Source of the DNA: Chloranthus sessilifolius
Lineage: Eukaryota > Streptophyta > Magnoliopsida > Chloranthales > Chloranthaceae
Direction of reading: 5' to 3'
DNA: 64,000 bases
Assembly: GCA_021018995.1 (NCBI GenBank)
Contig: CM037596.1
Span: 15,575,501-15,639,500 of the forward strand
A model generated the notes under the pieces. That model had not been told where the DNA came from, did no database searches, and worked only from the letters and a program-made list of their open reading frames with translations. Positions 22,886 through 33,172 of this stretch are shown here, one piece after another; the stretch's first letter is position 1, and the number at the start of each line of letters is the position of its first letter. A program made the position numbers and the translations under genes.

Positions 22886-22921
22886 CGCTTGTTTAAGAAT
22901 GAGAAGGAATGGGTCATAAGA

Positions 22922-23320
22922 CTGATGACACAAAAAAGAAAAGACGATTATTAATACATATCGACTCTATATACAGTCGATATCGATTGTATAAACAGTC
23001 GATATCGATTGTAAATATATTCGTTATCGACTGTGTATAGAATCGATAACAATTGTATTCACAGTCGATATCGACTGTATATACAATCGATATCAACTAT
23101 TTATACAATCGATATCGACTGTATATAGAGTCGATAACGAATATATTTACAATCAATATAAACTTTTCAAAAAAATTATCAAGGAAATAAAGTCTTTCTT
23201 ATACTGCACGATTAAAAGATCCTAACAAACTGAAAATGAAGACCAATAAACCTAAATTATTTCTTATACTGCACTATTAAGAGACCCTAATAAACTGAAA
23301 ATAGGGTTTAAGTAGGATAC
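22922..23320 (-). other. Predicted 5'-leader intron of MURA with palindrome array
   Basis: On minus, donor CGCGAG|GTATCC (GT at 23320-23319) and acceptor GTGTCATCAG (ending 22922) frame 399 bases upstream of the MURA start. Half of it is array 6. It is inferred from splice motifs. Confidence 0.5.
22959..23160. repeat. 22-bp palindromic array 6 (about 9 units)
   Basis: Starts at 22975, 22997, 23019, 23041, 23063, 23085, 23107, 23129 and 23151 are all 22 apart. Cores are mostly GTCGATATCGAY, and spacers include TGTATATACA and TGTAAATATA. A near copy of a TTCTTATACTGCAC tail found after array 3 follows this array at about 23197-23210 and again near 23255. Confidence 0.92.
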
Positions 23321-23534
23321 CTCGCGTCGCAACGACAAACTGTAGGGTCTTCTTGTCACAATAGATAAATGCGCTTCTTCTCCCAAGCCTCTGTTTTCTT
23401 CTTCGAAATAGCAGATCGGAGCAGATCAGACTAAGGAAGAAGACGTCGTCACCTGACCCACCTCTAAATTTTTAGCAGATTAAAATAAGGAAGAAGATGA
23501 TGCTTTGTGGGTTAAAGAAAGTCATAGAAGGGGG

Positions 23535-23660
23535 TAATTTGAACTTTTTACTCTCCTTAGGGTCGGCTAGGTTTGGAGTTGGTCGGTTTGGGTAAAGGTG
23601 AAACTATAGGGCCTCTGACGTAAAAAGTGTATCTGACAGAGTCGATCAGGTAAATTTCCC
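23535..23660 (-). repeat. Right terminal inverted repeat
   Basis: Its reverse complement starts GGGAAATTTACCTGATCGAC and matches the left end. Confidence 0.9.
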
Positions 23661-23669
23661 TTTATTGAA
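23661..23669. repeat. Right target-site duplication of the MULE
   Basis: TTTATTGAA, identical to 14996-15004. Confidence 0.9.
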
Positions 23670-24209
23670 TGTATTGAGTGTAGTGGTCTAAGACCCTTGT
23701 CTCTCTTGGGATGCTTATGTCAGATAACTCATTTAAGAAAAACACCTAATGTCAGATATTTCAGTTAAGAAAAACACCTTTGTATGATTCTTTATGATTG
23801 TAAACTGCCCATGTTCCCATGATCTTGCCAGTTATTGAAACTGCTAAGTTACCTCGAGTGGACATAAATCACCAGGTACAATCATTGTGAATGGACTTGG
23901 AGCCATTGCAATCAGACACCACTAGACTTGGAGCCATTGCAATGAGACACCACTAATGGGCTTGGGGTTACTGTGAAAGGCTACAGCGAGTGAATTGGGG
24001 GGTACTGCAATCAGACACTGGAAGTTGGGTTGGAGTCATTGCAAATGGGTACAGTGAGTGTACTTGGGGTCACTGGGAATACAAACTGTCAGTGGCTTGG
24101 AGGTTACTGCGAACTTCAGAAATTTGAAATTTCAGGCGCCAACATTGATTTGATAAATTCCATTAATTTATATACTTGAAATGGAGATTAACTCAGACTG
24201 CATGAGTGC

Positions 24210-24219
24210 TTATAAATAG
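24210..24219 (+). promoter_or_regulatory. TATA-like box conserved in both segment copies
   Basis: TTATAAATAG followed by AGATGCAATAGATGCTTACA is retained identically at 50703-50712. A core promoter in the duplicated segment is plausible, possibly that of an unclassified LTR. Confidence 0.4.
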
Positions 24220-24879
24220 AGATGCAATAGATGCTTACATAAACCGTAAAAAGAGTTAGTTTGCAATGAGTGTCTACCCATCATGGGTGATAAAGAAGTC
24301 CACATGCTTGTGTGACTTTGTGACTTGCACGAACTTTCATGTATTCAAAGTCCTTGCACATCATAAAGTCACATATTGTACGCTAACCTTCTTCAAAAAA
24401 TAAATGTGTGGATTGTCGTGTCCACCCATCATCCATCATGGGTGGATACCCATGGTAGACTATCAAAAAACCTAATATGATGGATGTGCAAAGAAATTGC
24501 GAGCATTTTTCTTACACAAAAGATCATCGCTTTTTGGTTTTATCTTGTTTTGTATTTTATGTATATTCTAGTGTTTGTGCAAATGTACATAAGAGCATCT
24601 CAAAAATATAATCAAATTTGAATAGCTAAAGTATTTTGATCCCACTCTCTATTTTAGCTACTGCCTTTTTAAAAAAGCTTCCAGCAAGGATATCTATTTT
24701 AGCTACTCCTTTTTTAAAATAAAATATTTTTTTCTATTTTAATATATTCTTAAAATAAATGTCGAGTGGAGAGAGAGAGAGATTTAATAGTTTTTTATTA
24801 ATAGCGATTGGAGGAGGACTCACCAAATATGGCGAGTAGGGTAGGAGTCGCCAAATATGATTTCTAGCGACTCTGCTGG

Positions 24880-25007
24880 CACTACAAAAAATAAGGCTAT
24901 TAGCGGCAACCAAAATCTGCCGCTAATAGTCTTAATAGTTTTTTTGTTAATAGCAGTACTTTTTTGTTGTAAAAAATTGTCGTTAATAGTCTTATTTTTT
25001 TGTAGTG
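24880..25007. mobile_element. CACTA-type MITE, 128 bp, target duplication TGG
   Basis: Begins CACTACAAAAAATAAGG and ends CTTATTTTTTTGTAGTG. The flanking 3-bp TGG (24877-24879, 25008-25010) is the CACTA standard. The interior is a fold of GCGGCAA/CTGCCGCTAATAGTC-type repeats. Relatives lie at 37572-37679 and 50214-50367. Confidence 0.88.
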
Positions 25008-25010
25008 TGG

Positions 25011-27174
25011 AGCAACTTTTAAGAGCTTTCAATCACAAAAATAGCGATTTTGGTGCTGGAGATGCTCTAGTTTGTGTAGGGTCACCAACCAATTTTTCTT
25101 CTAAAAAGAATATGGCTCAACCTTGCTGGACTTATAACACCTCTTTGCTCGAATTCCATTTAATATAAAGACTACAATACTTAGATTTGTGGTATGAAAG
25201 ATTATATAGAAAAAGGATAACTCTATAGCGGTCATAGGAGTAATAATTTTAGGATTGATACCATATAAATGTTCACAACTTCCTTTAATAATTCATTTTA
25301 AAAGCTTTGACCATAAGACCACCAAAGAGATGTATCTTCCATGCAAATTTTTGACACTACAGATTTAACCATAACGATCCTCAGTTTAAGTGATACAATT
25401 TATGAAAAATTGTTCCGTGTGTTCAACTAAGGTGACTAATGTATTTAAAATGTGTTGGAAATGCTCCCTGAGCACTCCCGGCCACTTTCTGGCGCGAGAC
25501 ATGCCTAGAGCACGTTTGGTCAACATGCAGGAGCTGACGGAGATCGGGCGGGATGCTGGTTTTTTCTGAGAGGTGAGAGCAATTAAAAACCGCTCTAGCA
25601 GGAATGGAGCGGACAGTGCCAAACACTCTAGCAGTGGAGTTACTCTTATAGGGCACTTAAAAGGGACTGGTACTAGCTTGTTGGGCCTGACAAGGCCCAA
25701 CAACATTGATCGTCAATGCCCCATCGTTGATTTTGGCTGCGTATGACATAGCTCTCTTTTAGTCCATGTCATAGCAGAGTTCACCTGTTGTAGCAGGTTC
25801 CCATCCTCATTGCTAACATTCTGCTACCTGCTTTAGCAGGTACCCCTTCTCTTTGCTTTGGTAGTTAGTAGAGACCCCAGGGAGGTTGCTACTAGAGCAG
25901 GTAAATTCTCCTTTGCAGAGAGTTAGAAAAGAGAATGAGAACCAACTAAAGCAAGTGAACTTTGTTGTGGGGGGGGGTTAGCAGAGAGCTATGCCACACG
26001 CAGCCATTATCATCACCACACATGTAAGTTCCCATGGGAAATCTATCGCCGACCCTAAGGTTGTCAATGGGTTGGATTTGGTCTGCCCTATGGGTAAAAG
26101 CCATATACCCCGATCCAACCCAATGCACAAAGGTATATATCTGACCTGCCTCCAAAATTGATCCGACCTGAAAACCTGACCCAATTAAAAGCCTATTAAT
26201 TTTATTGAATTTATATATACGATTTTGGGGCGGATCAGGTTGACCCGACAAATCCCAAATTTCTGTGCAACCCGATCCTACCCGAAAGTCAGGTCGAATG
26301 CTTCAAGCTTTGATTCGAGTCTACGTTAACTTTAATAATCCAGCTTTATAACCCTTGAATAAAGAAGACTTTGAGAGTAGTTTCCGTCAACCTATGAAAA
26401 TGGATGCAGTGAAAGTCAAGATTCCGCGTATCTAGCCGCTATATAATTGATTGGCCTAGGTTAGATTCAATGGGTTGAACCTGACGACAACTATCTTTTG
26501 ACAAGATTTTTATGGCCAAAATACTAGCTAACACGGTATTTGAAGGCTCAGGGACCACGTAAATATCACACCCTCTTTTTAACCACATATATGATTATCG
26601 ATTAAATATAATTTTTTTCAAAATCTTCGCTCAATATTTTTAAATAAATTCTATATTTTAATTCCACTTTCACTATCTAAAATCAGTTAGATTACTTTTC
26701 ATTGGAAAATTTTATCCTTACTTGATCAAACCCAATTATCCCAATACAAGATTCAAGAACCTGATTAACTTATGGAGATGCATTTAATTACCATAATCCA
26801 AGATGATTTAACCCTTAATTTATACAATTTCATTGAAACCAGGATATTACCTCTAAACCTAACCTTTCTAACAGCTTATTTTTGTTTTATTCTCTCTTCT
26901 AGAATTATTTTTGGATGGGTGACATTTGTTACTAGTTCAACGACCCTTTCCCAGAGAAAACCATAATCCTAACTTTAATTGATTTCTAATAGACACTGAA
27001 CATTTGTCAAGTATCCATCGGCTCTCCAATTGCATATATATATATATATCCGATCAGGTAGAATTTTATCTCTATGTAGCAAAGATTTTTAGACTAGAGA
27101 TTATCTTTGGTGCTAAATTTCTTCATTATAGATTTATGGATCATAAACTTAAATCAGATAGCTTACTAGCTTAA
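25011..27174. other. Intergenic stretch without recognisable genes
   Basis: No domain-bearing frame is visible. It contains a perfect 11-bp stem with a 4-base loop at 25678-25703 (TTGTTGGGCCT...AGGCCCAACAA). There are short repeats of a GCTACCTGCTTTAGCAGGTA type near 25820-25850. A low-complexity zone rich in GACCCGA/GGGTCGGGT-type words (about 26060-26300) is common in decayed plant transposons. Confidence 0.4.
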
Positions 27175-27754
27175 ATGTGGTTTCGTATTTGTCCGAAGAA
27201 GGAACAGAGTAGGGGTGTGGAAGAGGAACAAACAACATTCATATCTTGTTCTGAGTTTTTTCGAGAGGTGTTTCTGATCTCGATCTTTTCTGTTGTTGAT
27301 AAAACTTTTCTATTGAGAAGCTTGATCTTTTCTGATAAACCTTTTCTCTTGAAAAGAAATGCGATGAAGTTGACAGTGTTGCGACAAGAGAAATGGACGG
27401 AGCGTAATTGCCGGCCGCCCGATCGCCGAAGAAATGCGATGAAGTTGACAGTGTTGCGACAAGAGAAATGGACGGAGCGTCATTGCCGGCCGCCCGATCG
27501 CCGAAGAAATGCGATGAAGTTGACAGTGTTGCGACAAGAGAAATGGACGGAGCATCATTGCCAGCCGCCCGATCGCCGTATCTTACGATCCTGTCGGGCT
27601 TTTGCCAAATTGGGTGGCAAATGGAGGGGAATTTCCATATCAACTTGCTAATTTGAGTTTGGGTGATACCAAATTTTAAGTTTTTGCGGCAGTTAGTAAC
27701 CTCTTTATTAGTATCTTGCGATGATACAAATTCCATTGTGTTTGATAACTGCAA
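27175..27754. other. Open block with 75-bp tandem repeats, possible short gene of unknown function
   Basis: A plus frame of 158 codons (27175-27651) and a minus frame of 171 codons (27239-27754) are both open across three 75-base repeats. The length is a multiple of three, so each frame repeats 25 residues (plus: NAMKLTVLRQEKWTE; minus: SISLVATLSTSSHFF). Local G+C is far higher than nearby. No known domain is recognised in either frame. Because the repeat lacks stops in four frames, open length alone is weak evidence for coding. Confidence 0.3.
27356..27580. repeat. 3 x 75-bp minisatellite
   Basis: Three head-to-tail copies start at 27356, 27431 and 27506, nearly identical (for example GCGTAATTGCC, GCGTCATTGCC and GCATCATTGCC). 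They are rich in GATCG, CCGGCCG and other CpG words. High identity suggests recent expansion. Confidence 0.95.
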
Positions 27755-27990
27755 ATTGAAGCCTTAATTTTTTATTGGAGCAAAATCATAGAAGGTTTTT
27801 ATTCCTTCATCTAGAATGTCTCATATAAAAGATGACATTTTAAAATAGTTAATTTATTGATGCAAGCTAGTAACAACAGTTACATAATAAAGCTGCTATT
27901 GGATTTTTCTCTCTTTCTCTCTCATAAAGGAGGTAAAAAATAATTATCTATGAAACACTGGTGTATCACAATTCTAAATATATTAATAGA

Positions 27991-27992
<2 letters not shown>

Positions 27993-28051
<59 letters not shown>
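27993..28051. repeat. (AT)n microsatellite
   Basis: About 29 uninterrupted AT units. Confidence 0.9.
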
Positions 28052-28055
<4 letters not shown>

Positions 28056-28439
28056 ATGTAGTACTATATGCTACAGCTACACAATCTCAATATATTATGA
28101 TATCGGACATTGGGACACTGTATTGGTAGATGTATGTATAAGCTTATCTATTTTTCTATGACCTGACATTTTTTTGGAATGTAAAGTAACATAACTTCTT
28201 GTATCCAGCAAAATAAAATTCATTATAATGAGAGAACAAGAATAGATGAAACTACTGCTATCCAAAAATAAATAAATAAAATAGAGGAAGCTAAATTGGC
28301 TTGGACTAAGTCATAAAACAAAAAGTAATGATTCACGGCCTAGGCAACCACAAAAGGTGAACATAAGATCAACACACAATTGATGGCATTCATGTCTTAG
28401 TTGAATTCGTGTGTTGCATTTAGATCGATCTTAGAGAAG

Positions 28440-29238
28440 TATTATGTACCTTACAGTTGATCAAATAGAATATCGATTCGTGGCAATGGATACTTATTTT
28501 TAATCATCGCTTGGTTCAATTGTCGGTAATCAATGCACAGCTTCTGAGAATCGTTATTCTTCTTCACAAATAAAACAAGAGCACCCTATAGTGACTGGCA
28601 CCTTCTAATAAAACCTTTATCTTGCAATTTCTGTAATTGTTTCTTCAATTCTGACAGTCAGTGTCAGATTTGAGCTCAATCTGAAATTCGACTTTCCTAC
28701 TCGACAGCAAACTTGTCACCTCATCAGAAAAAACTCCTACAAATTCATTTACAACAAGAATCGAAGATATATCTCATCGCTTTTCCTCGGCTTCCAATAT
28801 AACAAAGAGTTTCTGAATGACACACTTCCGTACTCCCTTGAATTTAAACGTCGGTCCATCCAAAGGGATAAAAATCACAATTTTGGCGAAACAATCAAGG
28901 GTCGCATGAGATTCAGCAAGCCAATCCATCCTTAGGATAATATCGAAATCTTTAAATTCTAATTCAATTAGATCGGCAACCAATGCATGGGCTTCAATCT
29001 GAACAGAACATCGAGAGTAGACTCTATCAGCAAGCACACTCTTTCCTAGGAGAGTTGCTACGGTTAAAGGAATGCTCATTAGAGATGAATCCCTATCAAG
29101 ACGTTTAGCGAAGTTCAAGGAGACGAATGAATAGGAAGCATCCGAATCCAAAAGCACATGAGTAAAAAGCTTAATGATCAACATCGAACCCACATTAGAC
29201 TCTAGTTCTACCTATTCCTGACGTAAGAATCAACCTTA
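28440..29238 (-). pseudogene. Chromovirus-like gypsy remnant: protease and start of RT
   Basis: The minus frame 29193-28774 encodes HVLLDSDASYSFVSLNFAKR, the retropepsin site with DSDA in place of the usual DSGA, and DFDIILRMDWLAESHATLDC. Both are hallmarks of chromovirus (Tekay/Del-type) proteases. Further on, a decayed RT start with FVGVFSDEVTSLLS and an ID-R-LN motif continues to about 28440. A primer-binding site lies only about 45 bases upstream of the protease frame, so the whole gag gene is missing. Confidence 0.75.
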
Positions 29239-29252
29239 GGCTCTGATATCAA
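29239..29252 (-). promoter_or_regulatory. Primer-binding site (initiator Met tRNA type)
   Basis: The minus strand reads TTGATATCAGAGCC just inside the LTR's terminal CA. The common plant form is TGGTATCAGAGC. It marks where minus-strand DNA synthesis starts and fixes the LTR edge at 29254. Confidence 0.7.
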
Positions 29253-29877
29253 CTGTAACGATTCGAAATCTCACAACCTCTTGATTGTAAGATCTTAGAC
29301 CATACCTTCGTATCGTGAACCATAAAAATATAATAAGCCAATAAAAGTGCCTTAAATAGCGAAAGATAAAATTTCTTTAAAACATTAATTAATCAAAATA
29401 AAACTCATGATAATATTTTTATTCCAATAATAAAATCCAACATGATTAAAGCTTAAACAATCTTAATAAAATACTAACTAATTATTGTCTCATTTATTTA
29501 AAAATTAATAATAATAATAATAAAAGAAAATAGATAATTAGGCCATGAAGCATTCATCATTATTTATTTTAGGTTCCTGAGTACCACGTGTAGTCTCATC
29601 ACCATAGACTCATACGCTGTCCTCAGCTACACCTCTCTCATCCGGCCACCCACATCAATAAGGGGTGTAAGTTTATACTTGTATGGACCAGACATACAAT
29701 CATTAAAGTATAAAATATTAATCATATGAATATGAATATTTTTATATATTTTATGTGTGTCTTTATAGGGTGTATAATCTCAATAAGCTGAAATGAACTA
29801 AACATAAACACGGATATCAATGTTGCATGAATGCATCCTTTCTTTTAATTTCATCTTTCTTGTCATTTAATGCATGT

Positions 29878-30235
29878 TAGACTCTATCCCGCTTAAGATG
29901 TTGAGTCGTAATCATGCTTATCACTTGTTTAGTTAGACTCCGTCATGCTCAAGACGTTAGGTCTAATTATTCATATCATTTATTGCACGTCAAATTTCGT
30001 CGCGCTCAAGATGTTGGGCTTAATCATGCTTATCGTGTTTTTGTTTAGTTAGACTCCATTATACATAAGATGTTGGGTCTAATACCATCTTAGACTCCAT
30101 TAAGATACAAGATATTAGGTCTAATATTTCTTAATCATATTTAGTTAGACTCCGTCGAACACAATATGTTGAGTCTAATACCTTCTTATACTCTATCATG
30201 TACAAGATATTGGGTCTAATGCTCATTAATCATGA
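29878..30235. repeat. Diverged tandem repeat in LTR C
   Basis: Seven or so units of the form TTAGACTCCRT, 8-12 bases, AAGATGTTGGGTCTAAT, spaced 45-65 bases. The start and end of each unit are imperfect inverted copies (TTAGACT/GGTCTAA), so each can fold on itself. Confidence 0.7.
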
Positions 30236-30526
30236 CTTGATATTTCATCATATTTTACGTGTCTTGATTGTGTATTATATAAATCATGTAAAGTGCATAT
30301 AAGTAAGATCATAATACGTAAGCATTTAAGTATATTTAGTCATGGTACATAAACATTGAAGTGTACACAATCATGGTGCAGAAATAATAATACATAAACA
30401 TTAAAATGTACACAATCATGGTGCATAAATATTGAAGTGCATATAATATGATCATGGTATATAAACATTGACATTTAATCGCACTGTTAAGAGAAGAACG
30501 GAATATAGAACTTAACTGCCCATACC

Positions 30527-30775
30527 CAATCTATTGATTTCCCATAATCAATCTATTGATTTCATGTTCAAACTCAATCTATTGATTTCTCATAATCAAT
30601 CTATTGAGTTCGTGTTCAGATTCAATCTATTGAGTTCGTCTTCAGACTCAATATATTGAGTTCTGTCTATGAGTATTTAAAGCATTCATTTGTTCATACT
30701 CAATCGATTGATAATCGATTGACTCAAATCCATGCTCAGACTCAATCTATTAATTTCAGCTCAATCTATTGATTT
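30527..30775. repeat. TCAATCTATTGA array, left half
   Basis: About ten copies of TCAATCTATTGATT or TCAATCTATTGAGTT, usually 22-26 bases apart. The near-palindrome has a central mismatch (ATCTAT where a perfect form would have ATCGAT). True TCAATCGATTGA copies occur once or twice (near 30700). The array continues after the inserted LTR at 34722. Confidence 0.85.
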
Positions 30776-32019
30776 TATTTTGTAACATCCTGAAAAATTT
30801 TGACCTTTGAATAGTATGTCTTGGTGTGCGTGCCCGACTGGTCACATACTCAATCCTGTGAAAATAATTGATAAGTCATATTAGGTCATATGTTAAGTAA
30901 AAATCAACAGGAGTATAGTTATGCGTGAACCTTTGAATGAGTTTCGATACACCTAGTTGCGGTGTATGTGCTTAACACCAAAATCAAATACTTAATATAA
31001 GTTTATGAAGCCTAAGAGAATTTATTTCTCTTATGATTTTTGGGTTCTAGAGAGGGAATAAAAGTTTATTAATGGTTAAACAACTTATTTGACTAATTAG
31101 GCCAACTGTATTTGACTGACTAGTTGGGCCAACTGATTGAGCCGATTATTCGAGCTGACTATAGGTCCTGATTGGGTGCATGTCTGTTAAAAAGCACGTC
31201 ACCGTTTGAATTTTTTAAACGAAATCGTTTTGAGTCTATTTGAGCTCGTGTGAGATTTTTAGGACCAAGTTCATACACCGAGGTTGTGTGTATTGGCTCA
31301 ATACCGAGTCCGATTGATAAGTAGTTAGGGTGTACAGGCGCCACACCGAACCAAAAGATTAATTCTATAATAGCTAGCACCTCCCATAGGTGTATTTATT
31401 TCACGTAGAGTCTAGTTTCTTGGATATGGCTAACACCCAAAATGGGTGTATGAGTTTTATTGGGGAACCAGTCTCTTTAGTTATAAAAAGAAACGAAGCT
31501 TCTTTTGGAAGCTAATTGTTGGGGCGTGGGGTTTCTAGAGAGAGAAAGAGAGAAGATAGAGGAGATCGCTCACGTAGACGTCTGAAGCTCGGATCGACTT
31601 CGTTGAACTACAAGGTATTGGCCTCGTGTTAGTTTGTGTGCCGCGGGAAGTCGTTAGATTCCGACTTCAGTGAGATTTGAGAGATTTTGAATGTGTGGAT
31701 GTACCAATTGCTGTGATCATGGCATACGCGATTGGGAGAGTGAAGAGCAGTGCATGTTGGAGCCGAGCACCATCATAGGCTTCGTTTCGATTCAAACGTC
31801 GGAGAAATCAACGAAATTCACTCCGAAACCCTCGCTTGGGCGTGAGCTCGTAGATCGACAAATCGATCAATTTGAGGTATGAAAATTATGCAAAATCATG
31901 ATTTATAGTTGAGTTAATTTGATTTATATTTATGGGTAAAAAATTAGAAGAAAAAGAAGTTAAGATTTAAGAAAAATGGGTTTTGAAACATAAACCCTTA
32001 AGAATGGTGAAATCTGTCA

Positions 32020-32170
32020 ATTTCGATCGATCAAAATTGGATTCGATCGTTCGATTTTGACAAGAGATGATGAAATTCGATTTGTCTGAAAATTAGATCG
32101 ATCGAAATGAAATTCGACCGATCAAAATGAAATTCGATCGATCGAAATTAAATTCGATCGATCGAACTTG
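32020..32170. repeat. TTCGATCGATCGAA palindrome cluster in LTR A
   Basis: About seven copies of ATTCGATCGATCGAAAT or close variants with AT-rich spacers lie 18-22 bases apart in the last half (for example near 32110, 32131 and 32153). The cluster ends just before the TTAAGGCGTTAGAAAG block. Confidence 0.8.
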
Positions 32171-33172
32171 ACATAGATTTTCGATGCTACTTCGGTATTT
32201 TAGCCGTAACTTTCTATCCCGAAGTCAAAATTATATGATTCTTAAGGCGTTAGAAAGAGAATAACGAGATCTACAACTTTTATAAATTAACCAACTCTTG
32301 AATCAAACTTTTTAAGAGTCAAAATTGAGTGAGAAGTTTGGTCAAGTTTTGAGTTAGCACATTTTGACTGAAGTGCCGATACAGCTTCTGTATTTTTGCG
32401 ATAACTTTTTACTCTGAACTCTGATTGATATAATTCTTAAGGTGTTAGAAATAGGACAACACGGCCTACAACTTTTATGTTTTAATCATTTCGTGAATCC
32501 AAAGTTTTAAAGGTCAATATTTAGGAGGAAGTTACGTAAATGTCTAAGGTAGCACGAATTTGCCCGTTCCAACCTCGGTTTTGAGAAAATACTTAAATAC
32601 ATCGAGATTAATAGTAATTAAGGTCAATCTTTAATACATCGTGTATTTGAAATGTAGATTGAGGGAGGGAAGCTATCGATAGGACATTGCTTGACTTCGT
32701 GCTATTTCGAAGTTAAGGTAGGAAAAGTTCTATACACAATTGCATTTTTTATTTAAATTCATAGATGCTTGATATGATCGAATGAAATATGATACGCTTT
32801 GATTTGAACATGAATTACTATTTAAAATTTTTGTAATTGAAACCTTGGCTTTCTGAAAGTTATTTTGTGATTGAATAATTTCAATGTTTGACATACTCAA
32901 AAGATTGAATTATCGAATCTTTGACATATTTGTTTGTTTTGGAAATTTATTGAAATGTCGAACCAAGTAATGATTTTCATTTTGAACATCATATTTTAGC
33001 CTGCATAAATCAAGTAAATAATTTCGTTTTGAACATTGTGTGTGTGAGTTTTGCAAGTTTTGAATTGAACCCAGAAATTAAATTTGAAGCAAATGTGAAC
33101 TTTAAATTGAATCCAAATAGAATATGTATATAAATTTGAATCCAAATCGAACCACAAGTCAAGAAAATTTAA

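Larger units (their letters stand above)
15005..23660. mobile_element. Mutator-like element carrying Ulp1-type and MURA genes
   Basis: The element is 8656 bases long and bounded by GGGAAATTTACCTGA and its reverse complement. Terminal inverted repeats run well over 80 bases, and a perfect 9-bp target duplication flanks it. On plus it carries a multi-exon gene with a DUF1985-like part and a Ulp1/SENP cysteine-protease end. On minus, from the other end, it carries a MURA transposase gene. The two genes converge. Ulp1-bearing MULEs are known in plants (the Kaonashi/CUMULE type), so the gene combination is not new. Both genes have stops and frameshifts, so the copy is inactive. Six arrays of phased 22-bp palindromic units fill its larger non-coding gaps. 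Confidence 0.92.
23661..24573. repeat. Dispersed segment, copy 1, right part
   Basis: Matches 49994-51072 in order. Shared marks include GTAAACTGCCCATG, CTCGAGTGGACATA, the TATA-containing TGCTTATAAATAGAGATGCA and the inverted motif CCACCCATCAT...ATGGGTGG. A local 40-base duplication (near 23885-23960) is specific to this copy, and the MITE of copy 2 is absent here. Homology ends just after TATATTCTAGT. Confidence 0.75.

Noticed and set aside
25678..25703. Perfect 11-bp stem-loop as a terminator
   Set aside because: Not followed by a T-run, and no gene ends nearby; it is more likely a transposon end or chance.
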